A stretch of DNA of 64,000 nucleotides from Baekduia alba (lineage in GTDB: Bacteria; Actinomycetota; Thermoleophilia; Solirubrobacterales; Solirubrobacteraceae): contig NZ_CP114013.1 in assembly GCF_028416635.1 (NCBI RefSeq), forward strand, positions 992,001 to 1,056,000, given 5' to 3'. How positions within the stretch are numbered: position 1 is the first letter of the stretch; the number at the start of each line of letters is the position of its first letter. Shown here piece after piece: positions 15,428 through 22,448 of this stretch. The position numbers were made by a program, and so were the translations under genes. Under the pieces are notes generated by a model, which worked only from the letters and a program-made list of their open reading frames with translations, had not been told where the DNA came from and made no database searches.

Positions 15428-15619
15428 CCGCCGACTGTAAACCCCTCACCGGTCGCGCCGGCGCGACGTCGGACGAATGGCGACGCCCACTGCTAAGCAC
15501 TCTCGCCTCTCGTGCAAGCCACCCCTGGTGCCCGATCGTCCGGCGCAGCCGGCGCCGGCGGCGACACCGCTGGCGCTGGTTGTGGGTCGCTGCCCGATCG
15601 GTGCCCGCAGGAGGCGTCG

Positions 15620-15946
15620 ATGCGTGAGCTCGGGCGTCGACTACGCGCGGCGTGGCGAGTGCTGCGTCACGGCGACGAGAGCACGGCAGCCGGCAGCGCG
15701 AGGGACCAGGTGGTGGTCTCGATGGAGGAACTTGATGAGCTGGTCGGCCCGACATCCTCGGCGCCGGCCTGCCCGAGCGCTGGCACCGGACGGCGACATC
15801 AGAGCAGCTCGCAGCGATCGCCACTGCGGCGAACTGCGCTCGCGGGCTCCGCGCGACCGAGTGGGTCGATGTCGAGGCTGGACGATGGCCTGCCACGGCG
15901 CCAGCGGCTGAGCAGCCGGGCGCGTGAGCTTGCGAAACGCTCTTGA
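15620..15946 (+). CDS. Hypothetical protein, copy 1, probably frameshifted
   Basis: AGGAGG 6 nt before ATG 15620. The first ~41 residues (MRELGRRLRAAWRVLRHGDE ... MEELDELV) are convincing, but after about 15738 another frame (15739-15927) gives the more natural RPDILGAGLPERWHRTATSE, then QLAAIATAANCARGLRATEW. This suggests a frameshift joining the two, or two overlapping genes. The defect is identical in copy 2, so it predates the duplication. No family is recognised. It precedes the regulator promoter. Confidence 0.45.
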   Translation: MRELGRRLRAAWRVLRHGDESTAAGSARDQVVVSMEELDELVGPTSSAPACPSAGTGRRHQSSSQRSPLRRTALAGSARPSGSMSRLDDGLPRRQRLSSRARELAKRS

Positions 15947-15972
15947 CACGCCAGTGCCATATATGGCACTAT
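15943..15972 (+). promoter_or_regulatory. Promoter with 18-bp palindromic operator for the RHH gene (copy 1)
   Basis: Consensus -35 TTGACA at 15943-15948. After an 18-bp spacer the -10-like CACTAT lies at 15967-15972. The perfect palindrome AGTGCCATATATGGCACT (15953-15970) fills the spacer and overlaps the -10 box. The GTG start of the ribbon-helix-helix gene follows only 6 nt after the -10, so the transcript is probably leaderless and self-repressed. Confidence 0.7.
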
Positions 15973-15978
15973 GTGGTC

Positions 15979-16125
15979 GTGGCGAAAGGGAAGACTCAGG
16001 TCCGGATGCCGCCGGCACTTCACGAGCAGCTCGAGCAGCGCGCCGCCGAGCAGGGCGTCTCGCTCAACAGCTTGATCGTGAACTTGCTCGCTGGCGGTGT
16101 CGGGTTCAAGCTCCCACCCGCCTGA
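15979..16125 (+). CDS. Ribbon-helix-helix (Arc/HicB-type) regulator, copy 1
   Basis: 48 aa from GTG 15979, chosen because it lies directly behind the promoter; no Shine-Dalgarno is present, consistent with leaderless translation. The N-terminal strand KGKTQVRMPPALHEQLEQRA followed by AEQGVSLNSLIVNLLAGGVG is a complete RHH fold (strand, helix A, turn, helix B). It probably binds the palindrome at 15953-15970 and controls the downstream operon (HhH protein, two small proteins, excisionase, integrase). No toxin partner is adjacent. Confidence 0.8.
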   Translation: MAKGKTQVRMPPALHEQLEQRAAEQGVSLNSLIVNLLAGGVGFKLPPA

Positions 16126-16193
16126 CCAACACATATAAGTCGGCCCCGCGCGGTTGCACCCGCCGGGGCCACGTCCCAAGGAGCAGTCACTCC

Positions 16194-16721
16194 ATGAGCA
16201 ACTACCACGGTACCGACCCGTCCGGGTCGAACGACCACACGCCCGACCACATCGCCATCGAGGCGGCCGAGGGCATCACCGCGTTCGAGCGACTGCTCTC
16301 CCGCAGCGCCAAGCCCGCCGAGTCCGTGTGGACGCTGGAGGGACGCGTCGCTCAGACGATCAGCGAGCACGCGTACGCCGCTGCGCACGAGCTGCCAGCC
16401 GAGTCCGAGCTGCGCGCGCAGCTGCTCGACCAGGCCGAGGACTGGCTCCTGTTCGCGTCAATGCGCGGCCAGACGCGCTACGACCAGTTCGACGAGGCTC
16501 AGCGCCTCTCCAAGGGCGAGAACGGCATCTGGACCTGGGAGGCCCTTCCGCTGGAGCTGCGACGGACGTTCTACAACGAGCGTGTCTACACCATCGACGA
16601 GGTCCGCGAGATGGCCGCCGACCGCGAGCTGCAGTCCATCAACGGCGTCGGCCCCGCACGCGAGCGTCAGATCCTCGAGGCGCTCGCCGCCACCGACGCC
16701 AACCAGGACTGGCTGCGATGA
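16194..16721 (+). CDS. Helix-hairpin-helix protein, copy 1
   Basis: 175 aa from ATG 16194 with AAGGAG 8 nt upstream. The N-terminal half is helical (ITAFERLLSRSAKPAESVWT, EDWLLFASMRGQTRYDQFDE). The C-terminus holds one HhH unit, LQSINGVGPARERQILEALA (about 147-166), a non-specific DNA-backbone binding motif. Such a protein inside an integration operon could assist excision, replication or DNA bending. The family is not otherwise recognised. It overlaps the next start (ATGA). Confidence 0.7.
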   Translation: MSNYHGTDPSGSNDHTPDHIAIEAAEGITAFERLLSRSAKPAESVWTLEGRVAQTISEHAYAAAHELPAESELRAQLLDQAEDWLLFASMRGQTRYDQFDEAQRLSKGENGIWTWEALPLELRRTFYNERVYTIDEVREMAADRELQSINGVGPARERQILEALAATDANQDWLR

Positions 16722-16933
16722 CCGCGACCCTCATCGCCTTTCCCGGTGGGCGGTCACGTACCGTCGGGGAATGGGAGGCCGCCGCCGAACTCGCGGCCGC
16801 AGACGCGATCGATCGCTTCCTCGGATCGAACCCCTGCCCGGTGCCGGGTCTCAGCCAGGTCGCCATTGATCTCGCCGAGTGGGCGGCCCGCCTCCGAAGC
16901 GATGCCGGCGCACGCAGAGCAGAGGCTCGCTGA
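16718..16933 (+). CDS. Small hypothetical protein (71 aa), copy 1
   Basis: Begins in an ATGA overlap with the HhH gene. It reads MTATLIAFPGGRSRTVGEWE, then helices AAELAAADAIDRFLGSN and LSQVAIDLAEWAARLRSDAG. No recognised domain. The tight overlaps on both sides (ATGA, TGATG) mean it is made stoichiometrically with its neighbours. Confidence 0.6.
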   Translation: MTATLIAFPGGRSRTVGEWEAAAELAAADAIDRFLGSNPCPVPGLSQVAIDLAEWAARLRSDAGARRAEAR

Positions 16934-17115
16934 TGGCCCTTCTCACCACCCCTGGGCGCCTGCGCCGCCTCGCCGCCGAGTACGACCAGGCGGCCGCGCA
17001 CCTGCGCAGCGCAGCCGAGGTCGTCGAGCACGATCCGGAGAACCCCGACGTCGACAACATCATCAACACGATCGTCGAGCGCTTCCCCGCGCTCGACAGG
17101 GCTGGAGGCGCCTGA
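16933..17115 (+). CDS. Small hypothetical protein (60 aa), copy 1
   Basis: Starts in a TGATG overlap. The sequence MALLTTPGRLRRLAAEYDQA followed by AAHLRSAAEVVEHDPENPDV and NIINTIVERF is helical with an acidic hinge and may be a small dimerising accessory factor. No family is recognised. It is directly followed, with overlap, by the excisionase. Confidence 0.6.
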   Translation: MALLTTPGRLRRLAAEYDQAAAHLRSAAEVVEHDPENPDVDNIINTIVERFPALDRAGGA

Positions 17116-17309
17116 TGCTGCATGACCCCGACAACGAGCCGGAGGCCTACGTCAACCGTGACGAGATGGCCCGCCGGCTCGGCGTGAGCGTGAGCCTGGT
17201 CGACCAGATGGTGGCCCGGAATGAGATCCCGAGCGTGACGTGGGGGCGCCGCACGCGGCGGTTCCTGCCCTCGGAGGTCATCGCCGCCCTCAAGGAGCGT
17301 GACACCTGA
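17115..17309 (+). CDS. xis: Excisionase (HTH_17/MerR-like), copy 1
   Basis: 64 aa from ATG 17115. RDEMARRLGVSVSLVDQMVA followed by IPSVTWGRRTRRFLPSEVIA is the standard excisionase helix-turn-helix plus wing (about 15-57). It sits directly before the integrase with an overlapping stop/start, the usual xis-int order. It would bend attachment-site DNA and favour excision. In this copy it is followed by a truncated integrase, so dosage of Xis to functional Int may be raised to 2:1. Confidence 0.8.
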   Translation: MLHDPDNEPEAYVNRDEMARRLGVSVSLVDQMVARNEIPSVTWGRRTRRFLPSEVIAALKERDT

Positions 17310-18211
17310 TGCCCCGTCGATCGACCGGCCAGGTCATCCCGAAGGAGACGCAACGCGGCACCGTGTACGCCCTGCGATTCCGCGCCTACGGCCAGCGCCG
17401 CTACGTGACGATGCCCGACGGCACGTCCGAAGATCAGGCGCGTCGCGAGCTGGCCTACATCCTGCTGCAGGTCGAGCGCGGCGAGTGGGTCCCGCCGGCG
17501 GCGGTCGAGGTCGAGCTGCCGCCGGATGACCCGACGTTCCACGTGTTCGCGTCGGAGTGGTGGGCGGCGAAGAAGCTCACTGTGCGCCCGAACACCGTCA
17601 ACGCGTACGAGAACGAGCTGACGGTGCACCTGCTGCCGTTCTTCGCGCGGCACCTGCTCTCGCAGATCACCGTGGCGGAGGTCGACCGCTACCGCGAGCA
17701 CAAGGTCCGCGAGGGCCGCCTCGGTGCCGACACCATCAACAAGACGCTCACGCGCCTCGGCCAGATCCTCGATGTCGCTGAGGAGCGTGGTCTCATCGAC
17801 CGCAACCCGCTGCGGGTCAACCCGCGCAACCGCAAGCTCCGTGTCGCGAAGAAGCGGCCGGTGTACCTCGACACCGCCGAGCACATCACCGCGCTCCTGC
17901 AGGCGGCGAGCGAGGTCGACGCGACGAAGGGTGCACGGACGTCGGGCCGGCGCGCGCTGATCGCCACGCTCGTCTTCTCGGGGCTCCGCGTCAGCGAGGC
18001 GTGCGAGTTGCGTTGGCGCGATGTCGACCTCGCCGGCGGCCGCATCACGGTCGGCAAGGCGAAGACCGATGCCGGCAGCTACCGCGAGGTCGACATCCGG
18101 GCCGTCCTCCGCGACGAGCTGCTCGCGTACAAGGCCGGTCGTCGCGCTCGTCAGGTCGAGCGCGACGCCTTGGTGTTCCGATCGGTGCCCGCAGGAGGCG
18201 TCGATGCGTGA
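17309..18211 (+). pseudogene. Integrase copy 1, truncated by the duplication junction
   Basis: Residues 1-290 equal the intact integrase (19893-21188). At the junction (18177/18178) the frame continues for ten foreign residues (RSVPAGGVDA) to TGA. The arm-binding and core-binding domains and the first catalytic Arg (R227) are kept. The His-x-x-Arg, second His and nucleophile Tyr are lost. It cannot recombine, but if made it could still bind arm sites and interfere with the intact enzyme. Confidence 0.9.
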
Positions 18212-18530
18212 GCTCGGGCGTCGACTACGCGCGGCGTGGCGAGTGCTGCGTCACGGCGACGAGAGCACGGCAGCCGGCAGCGCGAGGGACCAGGTGGTGG
18301 TCTCGATGGAGGAACTTGATGAGCTGGTCGGCCCGACATCCTCGGCGCCGGCCTGCCCGAGCGCTGGCACCGGACGGCGACATCAGAGCAGCTCGCAGCG
18401 ATCGCCACTGCGGCGAACTGCGCTCGCGGGCTCCGCGCGACCGAGTGGGTCGATGTCGAGGCTGGACGATGGCCTGCCACGGCGCCAGCGGCTGAGCAGC
18501 CGGGCGCGTGAGCTTGCGAAACGCTCTTGA
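18204..18530 (+). CDS. Hypothetical protein, copy 2, probably frameshifted
   Basis: Exact duplicate of 15620-15946, including AGGAGG, the convincing first ~41 residues and the same frame change after residue ~41. Here it overlaps the 3' end of the truncated integrase frame by 8 bp, so it may be translated from the xis-int1 message, unlike copy 1. Confidence 0.45.
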   Translation: MRELGRRLRAAWRVLRHGDESTAAGSARDQVVVSMEELDELVGPTSSAPACPSAGTGRRHQSSSQRSPLRRTALAGSARPSGSMSRLDDGLPRRQRLSSRARELAKRS

Positions 18531-18556
18531 CACGCCAGTGCCATATATGGCACTAT
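18527..18556 (+). promoter_or_regulatory. Promoter/operator for the RHH gene (copy 2)
   Basis: Identical to 15943-15972: TTGACA at 18527-18532, palindrome AGTGCCATATATGGCACT at 18537-18554, CACTAT at 18551-18556, then GTG after 6 nt. The element therefore has two operator sites for the same repressor. Confidence 0.7.
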
Positions 18557-18562
18557 GTGGTC

Positions 18563-18709
18563 GTGGCGAAAGGGAAGACTCAGGTCCGGATGCCGCCGGC
18601 ACTTCACGAGCAGCTCGAGCAGCGCGCCGCCGAGCAGGGCGTCTCGCTCAACAGCTTGATCGTGAACTTGCTCGCTGGCGGTGTCGGGTTCAAGCTCCCA
18701 CCCGCCTGA
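18563..18709 (+). CDS. Ribbon-helix-helix regulator, copy 2
   Basis: Exact duplicate of 15979-16125 (48 aa, leaderless GTG). It heads the only operon that ends in an intact integrase. With two genes and two operators, repressor dosage and operator number rise together. Confidence 0.8.
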   Translation: MAKGKTQVRMPPALHEQLEQRAAEQGVSLNSLIVNLLAGGVGFKLPPA

Positions 18710-18777
18710 CCAACACATATAAGTCGGCCCCGCGCGGTTGCACCCGCCGGGGCCACGTCCCAAGGAGCAGTCACTCC

Positions 18778-19305
18778 ATGAGCAACTACCACGGTACCGA
18801 CCCGTCCGGGTCGAACGACCACACGCCCGACCACATCGCCATCGAGGCGGCCGAGGGCATCACCGCGTTCGAGCGACTGCTCTCCCGCAGCGCCAAGCCC
18901 GCCGAGTCCGTGTGGACGCTGGAGGGACGCGTCGCTCAGACGATCAGCGAGCACGCGTACGCCGCTGCGCACGAGCTGCCAGCCGAGTCCGAGCTGCGCG
19001 CGCAGCTGCTCGACCAGGCCGAGGACTGGCTCCTGTTCGCGTCAATGCGCGGCCAGACGCGCTACGACCAGTTCGACGAGGCTCAGCGCCTCTCCAAGGG
19101 CGAGAACGGCATCTGGACCTGGGAGGCCCTTCCGCTGGAGCTGCGACGGACGTTCTACAACGAGCGTGTCTACACCATCGACGAGGTCCGCGAGATGGCC
19201 GCCGACCGCGAGCTGCAGTCCATCAACGGCGTCGGCCCCGCACGCGAGCGTCAGATCCTCGAGGCGCTCGCCGCCACCGACGCCAACCAGGACTGGCTGC
19301 GATGA
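18778..19305 (+). CDS. Helix-hairpin-helix protein, copy 2
   Basis: Exact duplicate of 16194-16721, with the same AAGGAG ribosome site and the same C-terminal HhH unit at residues ~147-166. It lies in the operon with the functional integrase. Confidence 0.7.
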   Translation: MSNYHGTDPSGSNDHTPDHIAIEAAEGITAFERLLSRSAKPAESVWTLEGRVAQTISEHAYAAAHELPAESELRAQLLDQAEDWLLFASMRGQTRYDQFDEAQRLSKGENGIWTWEALPLELRRTFYNERVYTIDEVREMAADRELQSINGVGPARERQILEALAATDANQDWLR

Positions 19306-19517
19306 CCGCGACCCTCATCGCCTTTCCCGGTGGGCGGTCACGTACCGTCGGGGAATGGGAGGCCGCCGCCGAACTCGCGGCCGCAGACGCGATCGATCGC
19401 TTCCTCGGATCGAACCCCTGCCCGGTGCCGGGTCTCAGCCAGGTCGCCATTGATCTCGCCGAGTGGGCGGCCCGCCTCCGAAGCGATGCCGGCGCACGCA
19501 GAGCAGAGGCTCGCTGA
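19302..19517 (+). CDS. Small hypothetical protein (71 aa), copy 2
   Basis: Exact duplicate of 16718-16933, again in ATGA and TGATG overlaps with its neighbours. Function unknown. Confidence 0.6.
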   Translation: MTATLIAFPGGRSRTVGEWEAAAELAAADAIDRFLGSNPCPVPGLSQVAIDLAEWAARLRSDAGARRAEAR

Positions 19518-19699
19518 TGGCCCTTCTCACCACCCCTGGGCGCCTGCGCCGCCTCGCCGCCGAGTACGACCAGGCGGCCGCGCACCTGCGCAGCGCAGCC
19601 GAGGTCGTCGAGCACGATCCGGAGAACCCCGACGTCGACAACATCATCAACACGATCGTCGAGCGCTTCCCCGCGCTCGACAGGGCTGGAGGCGCCTGA
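19517..19699 (+). CDS. Small hypothetical protein (60 aa), copy 2
   Basis: Exact duplicate of 16933-17115, overlapping the excisionase start. Function unknown. Confidence 0.6.
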   Translation: MALLTTPGRLRRLAAEYDQAAAHLRSAAEVVEHDPENPDVDNIINTIVERFPALDRAGGA

Positions 19700-19893
19700 T
19701 GCTGCATGACCCCGACAACGAGCCGGAGGCCTACGTCAACCGTGACGAGATGGCCCGCCGGCTCGGCGTGAGCGTGAGCCTGGTCGACCAGATGGTGGCC
19801 CGGAATGAGATCCCGAGCGTGACGTGGGGGCGCCGCACGCGGCGGTTCCTGCCCTCGGAGGTCATCGCCGCCCTCAAGGAGCGTGACACCTGA
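19699..19893 (+). CDS. xis: Excisionase, copy 2
   Basis: Exact duplicate of 17115-17309 (HTH plus wing, WGRRTRRF). Its stop overlaps the start of the complete integrase, so this is the copy coupled to functional recombination. Confidence 0.8.
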   Translation: MLHDPDNEPEAYVNRDEMARRLGVSVSLVDQMVARNEIPSVTWGRRTRRFLPSEVIAALKERDT

Positions 19894-21188
19894 TGCCCCG
19901 TCGATCGACCGGCCAGGTCATCCCGAAGGAGACGCAACGCGGCACCGTGTACGCCCTGCGATTCCGCGCCTACGGCCAGCGCCGCTACGTGACGATGCCC
20001 GACGGCACGTCCGAAGATCAGGCGCGTCGCGAGCTGGCCTACATCCTGCTGCAGGTCGAGCGCGGCGAGTGGGTCCCGCCGGCGGCGGTCGAGGTCGAGC
20101 TGCCGCCGGATGACCCGACGTTCCACGTGTTCGCGTCGGAGTGGTGGGCGGCGAAGAAGCTCACTGTGCGCCCGAACACCGTCAACGCGTACGAGAACGA
20201 GCTGACGGTGCACCTGCTGCCGTTCTTCGCGCGGCACCTGCTCTCGCAGATCACCGTGGCGGAGGTCGACCGCTACCGCGAGCACAAGGTCCGCGAGGGC
20301 CGCCTCGGTGCCGACACCATCAACAAGACGCTCACGCGCCTCGGCCAGATCCTCGATGTCGCTGAGGAGCGTGGTCTCATCGACCGCAACCCGCTGCGGG
20401 TCAACCCGCGCAACCGCAAGCTCCGTGTCGCGAAGAAGCGGCCGGTGTACCTCGACACCGCCGAGCACATCACCGCGCTCCTGCAGGCGGCGAGCGAGGT
20501 CGACGCGACGAAGGGTGCACGGACGTCGGGCCGGCGCGCGCTGATCGCCACGCTCGTCTTCTCGGGGCTCCGCGTCAGCGAGGCGTGCGAGTTGCGTTGG
20601 CGCGATGTCGACCTCGCCGGCGGCCGCATCACGGTCGGCAAGGCGAAGACCGATGCCGGCAGCTACCGCGAGGTCGACATCCGGGCCGTCCTCCGCGACG
20701 AGCTGCTCGCGTACAAGGCCGGTCGTCGCGCTCGTCAGGTCGAGCGCGACGCCTTGGTGTTCACGACCGCGGCCGGCACCGCGCGCGACAAGGACAACGT
20801 CCGCTCGAAGGTGCTCGCGCCGGTCGTCGCCCGCGCCGGCAAGATCCTCGCGGCGGCCGACGCGATGCCGCTGCCGGTCGGCGTGACCTCCCACAAGCTG
20901 CGGCACACGTTCACGTCGATCCTGTTCGCGCTCGGCGAGGACGCGCCCTACGTGATGGGTCAGCTCGGGCACGCCGACCCGAAGTTCACGCTGCGCGTCT
21001 ACGCCCACGTGATGCGCCGCGGCGACGACGAGCGGGCCCGGCTGAAGGCCCTCGTCGAGGGCGCCGAATGGGCACCATTGGGCACTAAGACGGAAACGGC
21101 CCCCGAGTCGGGGGCCGAGATTCCTGATGGGCGCGGCGGGTTTCGAACCTGCGACCTCTCGCGTGTGAAGCGAGCGCTCTCCCACTGA
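19893..21188 (+). CDS. int: Tyrosine integrase (intact copy)
   Basis: 431 aa. Arm-binding N-terminus (about 1-65, RGTVYALRFRAYGQRRYVTM), SAM-like core-binding domain (about 78-165) and catalytic domain with R227, H334-x-x-R337, H360 and Y370 (LRVYAHV). It integrates the element at tRNA-Val together with Xis. The frame does not stop inside the element: it runs through the 45-bp attR repeat (GRGGFRTCDLSRVK) and ends five codons later, antisense within the tRNA gene. After excision the same frame would instead end with DEDDQGETPGNAEEHGG encoded beyond attL. The tail is beyond the catalytic Tyr, so both forms may be active. Confidence 0.95.
   Translation: MPRRSTGQVIPKETQRGTVYALRFRAYGQRRYVTMPDGTSEDQARRELAYILLQVERGEWVPPAAVEVELPPDDPTFHVFASEWWAAKKLTVRPNTVNAYENELTVHLLPFFARHLLSQITVAEVDRYREHKVREGRLGADTINKTLTRLGQILDVAEERGLIDRNPLRVNPRNRKLRVAKKRPVYLDTAEHITALLQAASEVDATKGARTSGRRALIATLVFSGLRVSEACELRWRDVDLAGGRITVGKAKTDAGSYREVDIRAVLRDELLAYKAGRRARQVERDALVFTTAAGTARDKDNVRSKVLAPVVARAGKILAAADAMPLPVGVTSHKLRHTFTSILFALGEDAPYVMGQLGHADPKFTLRVYAHVMRRGDDERARLKALVEGAEWAPLGTKTETAPESGAEIPDGRGGFRTCDLSRVKRALSH
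21097..21117. terminator. Element-borne terminator next to attR
   Basis: CGGCCCCC pairs with GGGGGCCG around GAGTC. It lies within the integrase tail on the plus strand but directly downstream of the leftward tRNA-Val. It therefore replaces the tRNA's own terminator (284-310) that integration moved ~20.8 kb away. Confidence 0.6.
21126..21170. repeat. attR: 45-bp direct repeat
   Basis: Identical to 313-357. It overlaps both the integrase 3' coding sequence and the 3' half of the intact tRNA-Val, so the element's crossover region is coding on one strand and tRNA on the other. Confidence 0.9.
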
Positions 21189-21199
21189 GCTACGCGCCC
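21128..21199 (-). tRNA. tRNA-Val (anticodon CAC)
   Basis: 72 nt read leftward: 7-bp acceptor GGGCGCG/CGCGCCC, D arm GCTC/GAGC, anticodon arm CTCGC-TTCACAC-GCGAG (anticodon CAC), five-base variable region and T loop TTCGAAA, discriminator A. CCA is not encoded. The T stem GCAGG/CCCGC has one A-C mismatch as I read it. It is the attachment site of the element; the integrated state keeps it whole because the 45-bp repeat restores its 3' half. Confidence 0.92.
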
Positions 21200-21280
21200 C
21201 AGGGGAACGGGCAGTTTAGCCGGGGGAGAGCCGGATCGTCGTCACCGCGGCTGGGTACACCGTGTCCTAGCCTCATGCCG

Positions 21281-22222
21281 ATGTCCAGGAGCGCCGGTCA
21301 GCCGCAGCCGCAGCCGCAGGTCCAGAAGGAGTCCGACAACGACGGGCGGTTCGTCCGTGAGGAGTCGCGGTTCCGTGGGTTCGTCGCCGAGCGGCCGGAG
21401 CCCAACCGGTATCACCTGTACGTGTCGCTCGCGTGCCCGTGGGCGTCGCGTGCGGTGATCGTGCGGCAGCTGATGGGCCTCGAGGACGTGCTGCCGATGA
21501 CGGTCGTCGATCCGATCCGCGACGACCGCGGCTGGCGCTTCACGCCCGATGCGCCCGATCCGGTGAACGGCTTGACCTTCCTGTCCGAGGCCTACATCTT
21601 GACCGACCCGTCGGTCGCCGACCGGGTCACGGTCCCGGTGCTGTTCGACACCGAGGCCAACCGCATCGTCAACAACGAGAGCGCCGAGATCATCCGGATG
21701 CTCAACGCTTGGGCGCCGGAGCGCGTCGACCTCTACCCGCCGGACCTGCGCACCGCGATCGACGAGGTCAACGACCGCGTGTACAACTCGGTCAACAACG
21801 GCGTCTACCGCGCGGGCTTCGCGACGAGCCAGGCCGCCTACGACGAGGCGTTCGACGAGCTGTTCACGACGCTCGACTGGCTCGACGACCGCCTCGCGAC
21901 CAACCGCTACCTGCTCGGCGACGAGATCACCGAGGCCGACTGGCGCCTGTTCGTCACGCTCGTGCGCTTCGACGCCGTCTACGTCGGCCACTTCAAGTGC
22001 AACCTGCGCCGCATCGCCGACTACGAGCACCTGTCCGGTTACCTGCGCGACCTCTACCAGGAGCACGGCATCGCCGACACGGTCGACTTCGACCAGATCA
22101 AGCGCCACTACTACACGACGCACCCGCAGTTGAACCCGACGCGGATCGTCCCGAAGGGACCCGAGCTGGACCTCTGGGCGGTCCACGACCGGGACCGGCT
22201 GGACCGCCGGCGCGCGGCGTAG
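21281..22222 (+). CDS. Glutathionyl-hydroquinone reductase-like (GST superfamily)
   Basis: 313 aa from the second ATG (21281); an in-frame ATG at 21275 is also possible. TAGCCT at 21268-21273 lies 7 nt before 21281, which suits leaderless transcription. The family signature SLACPWASR carries the active Cys (C52), followed by DPIRDDRGWRF and the C-terminal helical domain with AYDEAFDELFTTLDWLDDRL and TEADWRLFVTLVRFDAVYVG. These cytosolic enzymes reduce glutathionyl- or mycothiol-type quinone conjugates. Actinobacteria usually use mycothiol, so the thiol partner is uncertain. It is the first host gene right of the element. Confidence 0.88.
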   Translation: MSRSAGQPQPQPQVQKESDNDGRFVREESRFRGFVAERPEPNRYHLYVSLACPWASRAVIVRQLMGLEDVLPMTVVDPIRDDRGWRFTPDAPDPVNGLTFLSEAYILTDPSVADRVTVPVLFDTEANRIVNNESAEIIRMLNAWAPERVDLYPPDLRTAIDEVNDRVYNSVNNGVYRAGFATSQAAYDEAFDELFTTLDWLDDRLATNRYLLGDEITEADWRLFVTLVRFDAVYVGHFKCNLRRIADYEHLSGYLRDLYQEHGIADTVDFDQIKRHYYTTHPQLNPTRIVPKGPELDLWAVHDRDRLDRRRAA

Positions 22223-22294
22223 CGCCCCCTCCGTTCGGAGGGGTCTGTGACGGGACCGACACAAAATGACGCCCCCGTCAGGAATACTGTGGGC

Positions 22295-22438
22295 ATGTCC
22301 GCGACCCCCGCATCGACCGTCCCGACCAGCAGCGCGGCGGGCGGCAACGTCTACGTCGGCCCGTCGCTGGCCTCGTCGCTCTTTCGCTTCGCGGCCGCGC
22401 TCGCGACCGCGCGGCCGGAAGCGGCTCCGCAGCGATAG
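22295..22438 (+). CDS. Possible 47-aa small protein
   Basis: ATG 22295 begins MSATPASTVPTSSAAGGNVY and continues VGPSLASSLFRFAAALATAR to TAG at 22436. Its composition is plausible, but there is no ribosome site and no family. It ends 10 bp before the SRP RNA and could simply be leader sequence of that gene. Confidence 0.25.
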   Translation: MSATPASTVPTSSAAGGNVYVGPSLASSLFRFAAALATARPEAAPQR

Positions 22439-22448
22439 ACTCCACGGC

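Larger units (their letters stand above)
15594..20762. repeat. Perfect 2,584-bp tandem duplication of the control/integration module
   Basis: Copy 1 is 15594-18177 and copy 2 is 18178-20761; every gene and stop in one recurs exactly 2,584 bp later. The junctions share a single C (15594, 18178, 20762), so the repeat looks formed by an end-joining-type or slippage event rather than by long flanking repeats. The left breakpoint lies just before the gene at 15620 and the right breakpoint inside the integrase (codon 290). I found no difference between the copies, meaning a very recent event or an assembly duplication. Confidence 0.95.
313..21170. mobile_element. Integrated prophage-like or satellite element in tRNA-Val
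   Basis: About 20.9 kb between two perfect 45-bp direct repeats (313-357 and 21126-21170), which equal the 3' half of tRNA-Val(CAC). A complete tyrosine integrase with an adjacent excisionase gene sits against the right repeat. Cargo includes a TerS-like protein, a scaffold-like protein, an adhesin, a P2 gpI-like tail protein and a collar fibre. No large terminase, portal, major capsid, tape measure or lysis gene is visible. It is therefore either a prophage with a large internal deletion or a phage satellite. An internal 2,584-bp tandem duplication (15594-20761) enlarges it. Confidence 0.9.

Noticed and set aside
15979-16721. RHH gene plus downstream gene as a toxin-antitoxin pair
   Set aside because: The partner has a helix-hairpin-helix DNA-binding motif and no resemblance to RelE, HicA, MazF or VapC toxins. 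The operon continues into xis-int, so a lysogeny/integration repressor is more likely.
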